Positions 52,366 to 62,220 of a DNA stretch of 64,000 nucleotides are shown here, piece by piece. The notes beneath the pieces were generated by a model. That model had not been told where the DNA came from, made no database searches, and saw only the letters and a list, made by a program, of their open reading frames with translations. Both the position numbers and the translations under genes were made by a program. Within the stretch, counting starts at the first letter, position 1; the number at the start of each line of letters is the position of its first letter. Location: contig NZ_CP043505.1 in the NCBI RefSeq assembly GCF_008365295.1, forward strand, positions 1,860,001 through 1,924,000, given 5' to 3'. Origin of the DNA: Agromyces intestinalis. GTDB taxonomy: Bacteria > Actinomycetota > Actinomycetes > Actinomycetales > Microbacteriaceae.

Positions 52366-53100
52366 GTGGGCCTACTGGACAACTTCGAGAAGGGTCTCGA
52401 GCGCGCCGTCAACGGTGCGTTCGCGAAGACCTTCCGCTCGGGGCTGCAACCCGTCGAGATCACGGCGGCGCTGAAGCGAGAGCTCGACACGAAGGCCGCG
52501 GTCGTCTCGCGCGACCGGGTTCTCGTCCCCAATCGGTTCACGGTGCGCATGGCGCCTGACGACCACGAGCGGATGTCACGACTCGGGCCGGCACTCGTCG
52601 ACGAGCTGATCGACCTGGTGCAGAAGCACGCGGCGAGCCAGCGCTTCCAGTTCGCGGGCGGCATCTCGATCGACCTGCAACCCGACGACAGCCTCACCGT
52701 CGGCATGGTGCAGATCGATTCGTCGAACGTGAAGGGCCGGGTCGCATGGACCCCGGTGCTCGACGTCGACGGCAAGCGGTACCCGATCCTGAAGGGGCGC
52801 ACCGTGATCGGGCGCGGCTCCGAGGCGGATGTGACCCTCGATGACACCGGAGCGAGCCGACGGCACGCCGAGGTGCAGTGGGACGGCGCCAGGGCCCGCG
52901 TTCGCGATCTCGGGTCGACGAACGGCACCCAGGTGAACGGCGTGAAGACCGCCGACGCGGTGCTCGAACCCGACGCGGTGATCACGATCGGCCGCAGCCG
53001 CATCGTCTTCCGGGTGCTCGCCGAGGCCGAGGCCGGCACGGCCGCCCAGCCCGCCGTGCAGCGCGACGACCTCGGCGGGTTCTGGGGGCCGGCGCGATGA
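52366..53100 (+). CDS. fhaA: FHA-domain protein FhaA (DUF3662 plus FHA)
   Basis: This 244-residue cytoplasmic protein has an N-terminal DUF3662 domain (MGLLDNFEKGLERAVNGAFA to about 125) and a C-terminal FHA domain that reads phosphothreonine (VIGRGSEADVTLDD, SRRHAEVQWD, DLGSTNGTQVNG). In mycobacteria the orthologue binds the phosphorylated pseudokinase domain of MviN and restrains peptidoglycan synthesis. The GTG at 52366 follows GGGAGACC. It overlaps fhaB by 4 bp and opens the fhaA-pknB cluster. Confidence 0.95.
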   Translation: MGLLDNFEKGLERAVNGAFAKTFRSGLQPVEITAALKRELDTKAAVVSRDRVLVPNRFTVRMAPDDHERMSRLGPALVDELIDLVQKHAASQRFQFAGGISIDLQPDDSLTVGMVQIDSSNVKGRVAWTPVLDVDGKRYPILKGRTVIGRGSEADVTLDDTGASRRHAEVQWDGARARVRDLGSTNGTQVNGVKTADAVLEPDAVITIGRSRIVFRVLAEAEAGTAAQPAVQRDDLGGFWGPAR

Positions 53101-53654
53101 CCGATCCCAGCCAGCTCACCCTCGTCGTCCTGCAGCTCGGATTCCTGCTGCTGCTGTGGGCCTTCATCTTCGCGATCGTCTACGCGCTGCGCAGCGATCT
53201 GTTCGGCCAGCGGGTGCGCAAGCTCTCGAACGCGGCACCGGTCGCGGCGGCCGCGTCGGCACCGGCCCCGGTGCCGGCACCCGCCCCGTCGGCATTCCCG
53301 AGCTCGCCGGTGAGCCCGGCGCGGGGCACGCCGGTCGTGGCATCCGCCTCGCCCGGCGGCGACGGACCCACCCGCCTGGTCATCACCAGCGGCACCAAGC
53401 AGGGCGCCGAGTTCCCGCTCGGCCGCGACGAGATCACGATCGGCCGGTCGAGCGACTCGGCGATCATCATCCGCGACGACTACACCTCGACCCACCACGC
53501 CCGACTGATGCTGTGGAACGGGCAGTGGATGATCCAGGATCTCGATTCCACCAACGGCACCTTCCTCGACGGCTCCCGCGTGACCGTGCCTGTTCCGGTA
53601 CCGGTCGGAGCCACCGTCAAGGTCGGAGCGACGACGTTCGAGCTCCGGCGGTAG
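53097..53654 (+). CDS. fhaB: FHA-domain membrane protein FhaB/FipA
   Basis: This 185-residue protein has one N-terminal transmembrane helix (LTLVVLQLGFLLLLWAFIFA), an Ala/Pro linker (residues 46-80) and a C-terminal FHA domain (ITIGRSSDSAIIIRDDYTST, HHARLML, DLDSTNGTFLDG). It links Ser/Thr kinase signalling to division proteins in mycobacteria. The ATG at 53097 overlaps fhaA; pstP starts 3 bp after its stop. Confidence 0.94.
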   Translation: MTDPSQLTLVVLQLGFLLLLWAFIFAIVYALRSDLFGQRVRKLSNAAPVAAAASAPAPVPAPAPSAFPSSPVSPARGTPVVASASPGGDGPTRLVITSGTKQGAEFPLGRDEITIGRSSDSAIIIRDDYTSTHHARLMLWNGQWMIQDLDSTNGTFLDGSRVTVPVPVPVGATVKVGATTFELRR

Positions 53655-53657
53655 CCC

Positions 53658-54890
53658 ATGGCGCACGTCAAGGCGAGCGCGGCGGTCTCGCACGTCGGCC
53701 GAATCCGTCAGAACAACCAGGACTCCGGATACGCCGGCCACCGCCTGTTCTTCGTCGCCGACGGCATGGGCGGCCACGCGGGCGGCGACGTGGCCAGCGC
53801 GATCGCCACCCATCGCGTCGCGGACGCCGACACCGTCTATCCGAGCGGTCCTGAGGCGGCGGCGGCGCTCGAGGGGGCGCTGCTCGCGGCGAACCGCAAC
53901 ATCACCGAGACGGTCGCCGACCACTCCGAACTCACCGGCATGGGCACGACGGTCAGCGCGATGCTGCTGCAGGACGACCGGGTCGTGATCGCGCACATCG
54001 GCGACTCGCGCATCTACCTCCTGCGTTCCGACGAGCTCAGCCAGATCACGACCGATCACACCTTCGTGCAGCGGCTCGTCGACGCCGGTCGCATCACGGC
54101 CGAAGAGGCCATGGTGCATCCGCGTCGATCGGTGCTCATGCGGGTGCTGGGCGACGTCGAGACCCGCCCCGAGGTCGACACGATGGTGCTCGACACGCGG
54201 CCCGGCGACCGGTGGCTGATGTGCTCCGACGGCCTGTCGGGTGTCGTGCCGTTCGACGAGATCCAAGAGATCATGGCCGCCGATGCCGGCGCGAAGCAGG
54301 TCGCCGATCGCCTGGTCAAGGCCTCGCTCGACGGCGGCGCGCCCGACAACGTGACCGTGGTCGTCGTCGATATCGGCGAGCCGCCCGCTCCCGAGACGCC
54401 GCCGCAGGTCGTGGGATCCGCCGCCGCGCCGCTGGCCTTCGGCCAGCCGATCGAGCCGGCGCGGCCCCGTGGCATCCGCCTCACGCCCTTCCGGCCGCAC
54501 CCGGTGCAGGAGACGCACTTCGAGCCCGACTCCGAAGACTTCTTCGACGAGATCATCGAGGAGGACATCCGCCGCCGGCGACGGCGACGGTTCGTCTGGA
54601 GCTTCTGGATCGTGCTGCTCGTGGCCCTGATCGTCGCCGTCGTGGCGCTGTCGTACCAGTGGACCCAGACCAGGTTCTACGTCGGCGAGTCGAACGGCCG
54701 GGTCGCGGTGTTCCAGGGCGTGCAGCAAGACCTCGGGCCGATCTCGCTCCACGAGCTGTACCGCGAGACCGATATCGACATCGCCGACCTGCGCACGTAC
54801 GATCAGCAGCGCGTCCAGCAGACCATCAGTGCGGGCTCGCTCGACGAGGCGCTGCAGATCGTCGACCGGCTGGAGGAATCCCTTGAGTGA
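53658..54890 (+). CDS. pstP: PP2C-family Ser/Thr phosphatase
   Basis: This 410-residue membrane phosphatase reverses PknA/PknB phosphorylation. The cytoplasmic PP2C domain (1-235) contains RIRQNNQDSGY, LFFVADGMGGHAGGDVAS (metal-binding Asp and Gly), VVIAHIGDSRIYLLR and GAPDNVTVVVVDIG. A juxtamembrane stretch of about 75 residues follows, then one transmembrane helix (WIVLLVALIVAVVALSYQW) and a short external domain. Domain order equals that of mycobacterial PstP. Confidence 0.95.
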   Translation: MAHVKASAAVSHVGRIRQNNQDSGYAGHRLFFVADGMGGHAGGDVASAIATHRVADADTVYPSGPEAAAALEGALLAANRNITETVADHSELTGMGTTVSAMLLQDDRVVIAHIGDSRIYLLRSDELSQITTDHTFVQRLVDAGRITAEEAMVHPRRSVLMRVLGDVETRPEVDTMVLDTRPGDRWLMCSDGLSGVVPFDEIQEIMAADAGAKQVADRLVKASLDGGAPDNVTVVVVDIGEPPAPETPPQVVGSAAAPLAFGQPIEPARPRGIRLTPFRPHPVQETHFEPDSEDFFDEIIEEDIRRRRRRRFVWSFWIVLLVALIVAVVALSYQWTQTRFYVGESNGRVAVFQGVQQDLGPISLHELYRETDIDIADLRTYDQQRVQQTISAGSLDEALQIVDRLEESLE

Positions 54891-56307
54891 TCCTCGCCGC
54901 ACGCACACCCCGCCGGGCGGCACGCCGACGGTCTCATCCGACACTCCGCCCGCGGGTGTGCGTCGCATCCGCCTCCCCCAGCGACTGCGCAACCTCGAAC
55001 TGGGCCTGCTCATCGTGGCGTGCATCATCAACGCCGGTGCGATCGTGCTCGTTCAGCTGGGCGCGCTCGGCCGCATCGACACCCAGCTCGTGCTGCTCGG
55101 CGCCGGTCTGTCGCTGCTCGTGATCGGCCTGCACATCGCGATGCGATTCGTCGCACGCGACGCCGACCCGTTCCTGCTGCCGATCGCCACCGTCTTCAAC
55201 GGGCTCGGCATCGCGATGATCTACCGCATCGACATCGCCGACCACGCCGAGGGCTGGGAGAGCGCATCGGTGCGCCAGATCACCTGGAGCGCGATCGCGA
55301 TCGTGTGCGCGATCGTGACGATCCTCGTGCTGCGCAACCATCGGGTGCTGTTCCGGTACACCTACCTCGCGGGCCTCATCGCGATCGTGCTGCTGCTGCT
55401 GCCGCTCGTGCCGGGCATCGGCAAGGAAGAGAGCGGCGCCCGGGTCTGGATCGGCTTCGGCGACTTCGCCTCGTTCCAGCCCGGTGAGATCGCGAAGATC
55501 GCGCTGGCCGTGTTCTTCGCCGGATACCTCGTGCGCAACCGCGACTCGCTGTCGATGGTCGGCACGAAGTTCCTCGGCATGCGCTTCCCGCGCGCCCGCG
55601 ACCTCGGGCCGCTGCTGATCGTGTGGGCGCTGTCGATGGCGGTCATCGTCTTCCAGCGCGACCTCGGCACGGCGCTGCTGTACTTCGGGCTGTTCCTCGT
55701 GATGCTCTACGTCGCGACCAGCCGGCTGAGCTGGGTCGTGATCGGCCTCACGATGTTCGTCGCGGGTGCCCTCATCGCCAGCCAGACGCTCGACTACGTC
55801 GGCAACCGGTTCGCGAACTGGCTCGACCCGTTCAACCCCGAGCGCTTCGACGCCGAGGTCGGCGGCAGCTACCAGCTCGTGCAGGGTCTGTTCGGTCTCG
55901 CGCACGGCGGGCTCATCGGCACCGGCTGGGGTCAGGGCCGCCCCGACCTCACGCCCGTGCCACAGAGCGACTACATCATCGCCTCGCTCGGTGAAGAGCT
56001 CGGCCTCGCCGGCGTCTTCGCGATCCTCGCGCTCTACGTGCTGTTCATCGCCCGCGGCTTCCGCATCGGCTTCGCCGGCCAGGACGACTTCGGCAAGCTG
56101 CTGGGCGTCGGCCTGTCGTTCGTGATCGCGCTGCAGGTGTTCATCGTGGTCGGCGGCGTGATGCGGGTCATCCCGCTAACCGGCCTGACGACGCCGTTCC
56201 TGGCCGCCGGCGGCTCGTCGCTCGTCGCGAACTGGATCATCGTGGCCCTGCTGCTGCGGCTCAGCGACACGATCCGCAATCATCCGAGGCTGGTGATCGA
56301 CGGATGA
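54883..56307 (+). CDS. rodA: SEDS-family peptidoglycan glycosyltransferase (RodA/FtsW)
   Basis: This 474-residue polytopic protein polymerises lipid II. SEDS hallmarks include GARVWIGFGDFASFQPGEIA, VWALSMAVIVFQRDLGTALL and QGLFGLAHGGLIGTGWGQGR, with PQSDYIIASLGEELGLAG and the late PLTGLTTPFLAAGGSSLVAN. The start is the TTG at 54883, 6 nt after GGAGG and overlapping the pstP end by 8 bp; an ATG further upstream would add 18 residues read through pstP. It overlaps pbpA by 4 bp, its cognate transpeptidase. Confidence 0.93.
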   Translation: MSDPRRTHTPPGGTPTVSSDTPPAGVRRIRLPQRLRNLELGLLIVACIINAGAIVLVQLGALGRIDTQLVLLGAGLSLLVIGLHIAMRFVARDADPFLLPIATVFNGLGIAMIYRIDIADHAEGWESASVRQITWSAIAIVCAIVTILVLRNHRVLFRYTYLAGLIAIVLLLLPLVPGIGKEESGARVWIGFGDFASFQPGEIAKIALAVFFAGYLVRNRDSLSMVGTKFLGMRFPRARDLGPLLIVWALSMAVIVFQRDLGTALLYFGLFLVMLYVATSRLSWVVIGLTMFVAGALIASQTLDYVGNRFANWLDPFNPERFDAEVGGSYQLVQGLFGLAHGGLIGTGWGQGRPDLTPVPQSDYIIASLGEELGLAGVFAILALYVLFIARGFRIGFAGQDDFGKLLGVGLSFVIALQVFIVVGGVMRVIPLTGLTTPFLAAGGSSLVANWIIVALLLRLSDTIRNHPRLVIDG

Positions 56308-57758
56308 ACCGTGAACTCAAGCGCGTGACGATCGTGTCGTTGCTGATGTTCCTCACCCTCTTCGTCGCCGCGACGATCATCCAGTACGCGCAGGCCGACG
56401 CACTCGCTCAGGACTCGCGCAACTCCCGCACGCTCTACGACAGCTTCTCGGTCGAACGCGGGCCGATCCTGGTCGCCGGGGCGCCGGTCGCGTTCTCGCA
56501 GCCGTCGGGCGACTTCTACAAGTTCCAGCGGGTCTATGCGAACGGCCCGCTGTACGCGCCCGTCACGGGGTTCATCCCGGTGAACGGCGAGGCGACGGGT
56601 CTCGAGCGCTCGCTCAACCAGTACCTCAGCGGGCAGAGCTCGAGCCAGTTCTTCGACCAGCTCAACCGCCTCGTGTCCGGACAGGACCCGATGGGGGCAT
56701 CCGTCGAGGTGGCGATCGATCCGACCCTGCAGCAGGCGGCCTGGGACGCGCTCGGCGACTACACCGGCGCCGTGATCGTGACCGAGCCGAAGACGGGTCG
56801 CATCCTGGCGATGGTCACCAAGCCCACCTTCGACCCGAACACGCTGGCGGTGCACGACGGCGAGCAGGTCGAGCAGACCTACGACCTGCTCGTCGCCGAT
56901 CCGTCCGACCCGCTCTACAACCGCGCCACCGGCGGCGACATGAACCCTCCCGGTTCGGTGTTCAAGCTCGTCGTCACGGCAGCGGCACTCGAGTCGGGCC
57001 GGTACACGCCCGACTCGAAGTTCCCGAACCCCGGCTCGTTCACCCTGCCCGGAACCGACTCGGTGGTGCGGAATTCGGGCGGCGGCACCTGCGGCGGCGG
57101 CGCCGAGGTGACCCTCGCCGACGCCCTGCGACTCAGCTGCAACATCCCGTTCGCCGAACTCGGCATCGAGCTCGGCGACAACGCCATCCGCTCGCAGGCC
57201 GAGAAGTTCGGGTTCGGCGAGGCGTTCGAGATTCCCACCGAGACCGAGGCGAGCACCTACCCCCGCGCGCTCGACGATGCCCAGACCGCCCTGACCGCGT
57301 TCGGCCAGGGCGATGTGCGGGCGACTCCCCTGCAGATGGCGATGGTCTCGGCCGCGATCGCCAACGGAGGCATCGTGATGAACCCCAACCTCGTCGACGG
57401 CATCACGGCCCCCGACTTCGCTCCGTTGCAGCGATTCGAGCCCAAGCAGTTCGGCCGCGCGATCAGCGAGCAGACGGCCGCGACGATGGTGCAGATGATG
57501 GTCAACGGCGTCGAAAACGGCGCCGCGAGTAATGCAAGAATAGACGGCGTCAGCGTGGCCGGTAAGACGGGTACAGCGGAGAACGGCGAGGATGATCCCT
57601 ACACCCTCTGGTTCACCGGTTTTGCCCCCGCCGACGACCCTCAGTATGCGATCACGGTCCTCGTGGAAGACGGTGGGGGCCTTGGGCAGGAGGGGTACGG
57701 CAATCTGATTGCCGCACCGGTGGCGAAACAGGTACTAGAGGCGGTGCTGAACAAATGA
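56304..57758 (+). CDS. pbpA: Class B penicillin-binding protein (PbpA)
   Basis: This 484-residue transpeptidase crosslinks peptidoglycan with the SEDS partner. It has a single N-terminal membrane anchor ([20 protein letters not shown]), a dimerisation-type domain, and a transpeptidase domain with SVFK (Ser218 nucleophile), SCN (278-280) and KTGTAE (421-426). Length and motif spacing match actinobacterial PbpA. Both ends overlap neighbours by 4 bp. Confidence 0.96.
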   Translation: MNRELKRVTIVSLLMFLTLFVAATIIQYAQADALAQDSRNSRTLYDSFSVERGPILVAGAPVAFSQPSGDFYKFQRVYANGPLYAPVTGFIPVNGEATGLERSLNQYLSGQSSSQFFDQLNRLVSGQDPMGASVEVAIDPTLQQAAWDALGDYTGAVIVTEPKTGRILAMVTKPTFDPNTLAVHDGEQVEQTYDLLVADPSDPLYNRATGGDMNPPGSVFKLVVTAAALESGRYTPDSKFPNPGSFTLPGTDSVVRNSGGGTCGGGAEVTLADALRLSCNIPFAELGIELGDNAIRSQAEKFGFGEAFEIPTETEASTYPRALDDAQTALTAFGQGDVRATPLQMAMVSAAIANGGIVMNPNLVDGITAPDFAPLQRFEPKQFGRAISEQTAATMVQMMVNGVENGAASNARIDGVSVAGKTGTAENGEDDPYTLWFTGFAPADDPQYAITVLVEDGGGLGQEGYGNLIAAPVAKQVLEAVLNK

Positions 57759-59479
57759 GACCGAGCGCAGGGCTCACCTTCGGTGGGCGCTACGAACTGC
57801 AATCGCGCATAGCCATCGGCGGCATGGGCGAGGTGTGGCAGGCCACCGATCTCGTCATCGGCCGGCAGGTCGCGATCAAGATCCTGAAAGACGAGTACCT
57901 GGGCGACCCGGGCTTCCTCGAGCGTTTCCGCGCCGAGGCCCGCCACGCCGCGCTCGTGAACCACGAGGGCATCGCGAACGTCTTCGACTACGGCGAGGAG
58001 GAGGGCAGCGCCTACCTCGTGATGGAGCTCGTCCCCGGCGAGGCCCTGTCGACGATCCTCGAGCGCGAGCACGTGCTCTCGACCGACAAGGTGCTCGACA
58101 TCGTCGCGCAGACCGCCGCGGCGCTGCAGGCTGCCCACGCGGCCGGGCTCGTGCACCGTGACATCAAGCCCGGCAACCTGCTCATCACCCCCGACGGCCG
58201 GGTGAAGATCACCGACTTCGGCATCGCCCGCATCGCCGACCAGGTGCCGCTCACCGCCACCGGCCAGGTCATGGGCACGGTGCAGTACCTGTCGCCCGAG
58301 CAGGCGTCGGGCCACCCGGCGTCGCCGACGACCGACATCTATTCGCTGGGCATCGTCGCGTACGAGTGCCTCGCCGGCCGTCGCCCGTTCACGGGCGAGT
58401 CGCAGGTGGCGATCGCGATGGCGCAGATCAACGAGACGCCGCCCGACCTGCCCCTGACCGTCTCCGAGCCGGTGCGCAATCTGGTCTACGCGTGCATCGC
58501 CAAGAACCCCGCCGATCGGCCGCCGTCGGCCGCGCACCTCTCGCGTGCCGCATCGGCACTGCGGCGGGGCGACGTGCAGGGCGCTGCTGCCGCAGTGCCT
58601 GCCGTGCTCGGCACGATGGGTGCCGCGACTGCTGCGACGATGCTCATGCCGCAGCAGGGCGCGACCACGGCCACCACCGTGCTGCCGGCGACTCCCGCCG
58701 GCGACGCGCCCGGTGACGAGCAGGCTCCGAAGAAGCGCAGCCCGTGGACCTGGCCGCTCATCGTACTCATCGTGATCCTCGCCATCGTGCTGATCGGCAC
58801 GATCGTCGCGCTCGCGGTGAACTCGGGCGGCAGCGGCCCCGCGACACCGACGACGAAGACGGCAACGGCACCGCCGACGGAACCGACGACAGCGCCCCCG
58901 ACAGCCGAGACACCCACCACGCCGTCGACCGTCCAGGTCGACCGCAACGCGTATCTCGGCATGAACGTCGACGACGCGGCCGCGGCGATCGAGGCGCTCG
59001 GCCTTCCGACGAGCCGTCAGTCCGGCGGTCGGGCGACCGACCCCGGGCAGACGAACACGGTGACCGACGTGAACCCGAGCGGCCCGGTGCAGCCCGGCAC
59101 GACGATCGTGCTCACGTTCCTCGAGGCGCCTGAAGAGCCCGCGGCCCCGACCGGAAACCCCACGGTCTCCTCCGAGACGGTGGAACCCGGGGGCACCGTC
59201 ACGGTCTCCTGGCCCGCGCAGACCTGCCCCGCGGGTCAGACGCTGAGCGGCTACGAGATCACCGCCTCGAACGGCGCGAACCCGCCCTCGTCGGTGGTTC
59301 CCGCCGGCTCGACCAGTACCCCGGTGACCGCGCCCGACGCCGCCGGCACGTTCGACGTCGCCTTCTCGTACTTCTGCGGCCAACTGCAGTCGCCGAAGTC
59401 GGGCTCGACGACCGTCACCGTCGAGGCGGCTCCCGCTGACGGCGGTGGCGGCGGCAGCGCGAGCAAGCCCGAGAACTGA
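57755..59479 (+). CDS. pknA: Ser/Thr protein kinase PknA with one PASTA repeat and an Ig/Fn3-like tail
   Basis: This 574-residue membrane kinase has an N-terminal kinase domain (about 12-270): [11 protein letters not shown]-loop, Lys42, HRDIKPGN (Asp136) and DFG (154-156). A transmembrane helix at about 333-355 follows. Outside are a Thr/Pro linker, one PASTA-like unit (397-460, [19 protein letters not shown]) and a beta-sandwich-like segment with two cysteines (QTCPAG and FSYFCGQ), ending in a Gly-rich tail. Many PknA proteins lack such an external part. It overlaps pbpA and lies 59 bp before pknB. Confidence 0.93.
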   Translation: MRPSAGLTFGGRYELQSRIAIGGMGEVWQATDLVIGRQVAIKILKDEYLGDPGFLERFRAEARHAALVNHEGIANVFDYGEEEGSAYLVMELVPGEALSTILEREHVLSTDKVLDIVAQTAAALQAAHAAGLVHRDIKPGNLLITPDGRVKITDFGIARIADQVPLTATGQVMGTVQYLSPEQASGHPASPTTDIYSLGIVAYECLAGRRPFTGESQVAIAMAQINETPPDLPLTVSEPVRNLVYACIAKNPADRPPSAAHLSRAASALRRGDVQGAAAAVPAVLGTMGAATAATMLMPQQGATTATTVLPATPAGDAPGDEQAPKKRSPWTWPLIVLIVILAIVLIGTIVALAVNSGGSGPATPTTKTATAPPTEPTTAPPTAETPTTPSTVQVDRNAYLGMNVDDAAAAIEALGLPTSRQSGGRATDPGQTNTVTDVNPSGPVQPGTTIVLTFLEAPEEPAAPTGNPTVSSETVEPGGTVTVSWPAQTCPAGQTLSGYEITASNGANPPSSVVPAGSTSTPVTAPDAAGTFDVAFSYFCGQLQSPKSGSTTVTVEAAPADGGGGGSASKPEN

Positions 59480-59538
59480 CCCCACCCACCGCACCACCTG
59501 CACGACCCCACCGTCTCGCCTGAGAGGAGCCGCCCATC

Positions 59539-61362
59539 GTGAGCGATGAAGGACGCCTGCTCGCGGGTCGCTACCGCGTGGGCGCCCTGATCGGGCGGGG
59601 GGGCATGTCCGACGTGCACGTCGGCACCGATACTCGGCTCGGCCGTCAGGTGGCGGTGAAGCTGCTGAAGCCGCAGCTCGCCACCGACCCCGCGTTCCGG
59701 ATGCGCTTCCGTCAAGAGGCGCAGTCGGCGGCGCGCATGGCGCACCCCACCATCGTGCGCGTCTTCGACGCCGGCGAAGAGACGGTGCTCGACGCCTCGG
59801 GTCACGAGGTGCAGCTGCCGTTCATCGTCATGGAGTACGTCGAGGGGCGGCTGCTCAAGGACATCATCCACGACGGTCCGCTCGATCCCGCGGCCGCCGT
59901 GCGGGTGCTCGACGGTGTGCTGACGGCGCTCGAGTACTCGCACCGCGCGGGCGTGGTGCACCGCGACATCAAGCCCGGCAACATCATGATCACCACCTCG
60001 GGTCAGGTGAAGGTCATGGACTTCGGCATCGCGCGCGCCGTGTCGGACTCGTCGACGACGGTCGCGCAGACCACCGCGATCCTCGGCACCGCATCGTACT
60101 TCTCGCCCGAACAGGCGAAGGGCGAGACGGTCGACGCCCGCACCGACCTCTACTCCACGGGTGTGGTGCTCTTCGAGATGCTCACCGGGCGGCCACCGTT
60201 CCGCGGCGACACTCCGGTGGCGGTCGCGTACCAGCACGTCAGCGAGCGGCCGGTCAAGCCGAGCGTCATCAACCCGAAGGTCTCGCCCGCACTCGACACC
60301 GTCGTGATGCGCGCGCTCACGAAAGATCGCGAGCAGCGCTACCAGACCGCCGTCGAGTTCCGCGCCGACCTCGAGGTCGCCGCGAGCGGGCGGGTTCCGA
60401 TCCGCAAAGAGGCCGACGCGGCGACCGCGCTGTTCGGCGCTCCGACCGGCTCGCTCACCGCCCCCGAGCTGGCGCTGCGCCAACTCACCGAAGACGACAC
60501 CGTCGCCCGCACGCAGCGGCGCCCGCCGGTGCTGTGGATCTGGGCGGGCATCATCGGGGTGGTCGTCATCGTGATCGCCGTCATGTACTGGGCGTTCACC
60601 CTGCAGCCTCAGGCCGAGATCCCGTCGAACGCCCGAGAGGTGCCCGCACTCGCCGGGCAGACGTGGGAGGCGGCGTCGGCCGAACTCGAGGAGCTCGGGC
60701 TGGTTCCGGCGAAGGTCGAGGAGTCGAGTGACACCGTCGCGGCGGGCAGCGTCGTGCGAACCGACCCGCCCGCGGGCGAGATCGTCGACGTGACGACGAC
60801 GATCCAGGTCGTCGTCTCCACGGGCAGCAAACCGGTCGCCGTGCCCGACACCACCAACATGACGCTCGACCAGGCGAAGGCCGCACTCGACCAGGCCGGT
60901 CTCACGGCCGGAACCGAGAACCGGGTGAACTCGCCGAACGTTCCCGCCGACGTCGTGATCTCGACCGCGCCCGCGGCCGGTGCGACGGTGCAGGCCGGCA
61001 CCGCCGTGAACCTCGAGATCTCCAGCGGCAACGTGACCGTGCCCGATCTTCTCGGGCTGACGCTGACCGCGGCATCCGATCTGCTGCGCGCCGCGCACCT
61101 CGGCCTGAACCCGATCCCGCAACCCGATGGCTCGTGCCCGGCCGAGGAGGGTTCACCGGTGACTCATCAGTCGCTCGGGCCCGGCGAGGTCCCCCAGAAG
61201 TCGGATGTCACGCTGACGTACTGCGCGGGCGTCGCGCCGAACAACGGGGGCAACACCAACGGCGGCAACAACGGCGGCAACGGCGGCAACAACGGCACCG
61301 GTGGCAACGAGGGTCTGGGCCTCAGCGACAACGGCCTGCCCATCGCCGACGGCAATCGCTGA
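59539..61362 (+). CDS. pknB: Ser/Thr protein kinase PknB with PASTA repeats
   Basis: This 607-residue sensor kinase senses cell-wall fragments and controls division. The kinase domain has IGRGGMSDVHVG, Lys41, HRDIKPGN (Asp143) and DFG (161-163). A transmembrane helix (VLWIWAGIIGVVVIVIAVMY) is at 331-350. Three PASTA units follow (about 363-430, 432-500, 502-570), then an Asn/Gly-rich tail. The GTG at 59539 is preceded by AGAGGAG at a slightly long spacing. It is the last gene of the cluster and converges on trpG. Confidence 0.95.
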   Translation: MSDEGRLLAGRYRVGALIGRGGMSDVHVGTDTRLGRQVAVKLLKPQLATDPAFRMRFRQEAQSAARMAHPTIVRVFDAGEETVLDASGHEVQLPFIVMEYVEGRLLKDIIHDGPLDPAAAVRVLDGVLTALEYSHRAGVVHRDIKPGNIMITTSGQVKVMDFGIARAVSDSSTTVAQTTAILGTASYFSPEQAKGETVDARTDLYSTGVVLFEMLTGRPPFRGDTPVAVAYQHVSERPVKPSVINPKVSPALDTVVMRALTKDREQRYQTAVEFRADLEVAASGRVPIRKEADAATALFGAPTGSLTAPELALRQLTEDDTVARTQRRPPVLWIWAGIIGVVVIVIAVMYWAFTLQPQAEIPSNAREVPALAGQTWEAASAELEELGLVPAKVEESSDTVAAGSVVRTDPPAGEIVDVTTTIQVVVSTGSKPVAVPDTTNMTLDQAKAALDQAGLTAGTENRVNSPNVPADVVISTAPAAGATVQAGTAVNLEISSGNVTVPDLLGLTLTAASDLLRAAHLGLNPIPQPDGSCPAEEGSPVTHQSLGPGEVPQKSDVTLTYCAGVAPNNGGNTNGGNNGGNGGNNGTGGNEGLGLSDNGLPIADGNR

Positions 61363-61420
61363 CGGTCGACCCGTTCGCCGATCTCGCCGGCCGGTGCGTG
61401 CGCCGGTGCGTTCGCCGGCC

Positions 61421-62062
61421 TCAGGCCGTCGCGCGAACCAAGGGGTCGAGGCCTGTCGCGCGCTCGCGGGCACCCGCGAGCCCCGCGACCTCGAGCCAGT
61501 TGCCGAGCATGCGGTATCCGCCCTCAGTCAGCACCGACTCGGGGTGGAACTGCACCCCGAAGATCGGGGCCGACGCATGACGAAGGCCCATGATGACCCC
61601 GCCCTGCGTACGGCTCGTGACCACGAGGTCGTCGGGGACAGTGCCGTCGACGACCGCGAGCGAGTGGTACCGCGTCGCGGTGAACGGCTGCGGCACGCCC
61701 GAGTAGAAGTCGCTGCCGTCGTGCTCGATGCGCGACGTCTTGCCGTGCATGAGCTCCTCGGCGTTCGTCACGATCGCGCCGAACGCCTCGGCGATGGCCT
61801 GGTGGCCGAGGCAGACGCCGAGCAGCGGCTGCCCGGTCTCGAGCGCGGTGCGCACGACCGGGATCGACACGCCCGCGTCCGAGGGCTTGCCCGGCCCGGG
61901 CGAGACCAGCACGCCGTCGTAGTCCGCGAGGCGGACTTCGGTGTCGGATGCCTCGAAGTCGTCGTTGCGCACGACCTCGGTCTCGGCGCCCAGCTCCTGC
62001 AGGTATCCGTTCAGGGTGTAGACGAAGCTGTCGTAGTTGTCGATGACGAGGATTCGGGTCAT
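61421..62062 (-). CDS. trpG: Glutamine amidotransferase of anthranilate/aminodeoxychorismate synthase
   Basis: This 213-residue class I amidotransferase supplies ammonia to TrpE or PabB. The catalytic triad is visible: Cys in LLGVCLGHQAIAEAFG and His/Glu in GVQFHPESVLTEGG. ILVIDNYDSFVYTLNGYLQE opens the protein and VSPGPGKP is present. The ATG at 62062 overlaps the stop of a small membrane-protein gene (ATGA). The name trpG follows actinobacterial usage at this locus; function as PabA is equally possible since no trp or pab partner is in view. Confidence 0.92.
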   Translation of the reverse strand: MTRILVIDNYDSFVYTLNGYLQELGAETEVVRNDDFEASDTEVRLADYDGVLVSPGPGKPSDAGVSIPVVRTALETGQPLLGVCLGHQAIAEAFGAIVTNAEELMHGKTSRIEHDGSDFYSGVPQPFTATRYHSLAVVDGTVPDDLVVTSRTQGGVIMGLRHASAPIFGVQFHPESVLTEGGYRMLGNWLEVAGLAGARERATGLDPLVRATA

Positions 62063-62217
62063 TGGTCCACCGTGACGTCGATCGGGTTGAGGATGCCGTC
62101 GACCCACGGGAAGACCCAGGTGAACAGCGCGTACACCGCACCGGCGGCCAGGATGAGCAGCAGCAGCAGCCGCACCCACCAGGGGCCGGGCAGCACGCGC
62201 CAGAGGGCTCCGTACAT
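62059..62217 (-). CDS. 52-residue single-helix membrane protein between sortase and trpG
   Basis: The ORF reads MYGALWRVLPGPWWVRLLLL, continues LLILAAGAVYALFTWVFPWV and ends DGILNPIDVTVDQ, one long hydrophobic helix after a basic start. It begins 3 nt after the sortase stop and overlaps trpG as ATGA. This tight packing in the operon strongly supports it as a gene. Similar small proteins occur at this place in related actinobacteria, from memory; no function is known. Confidence 0.8.
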   Translation of the reverse strand: MYGALWRVLPGPWWVRLLLLLILAAGAVYALFTWVFPWVDGILNPIDVTVDQ

Positions 62218-62220
62218 AGG

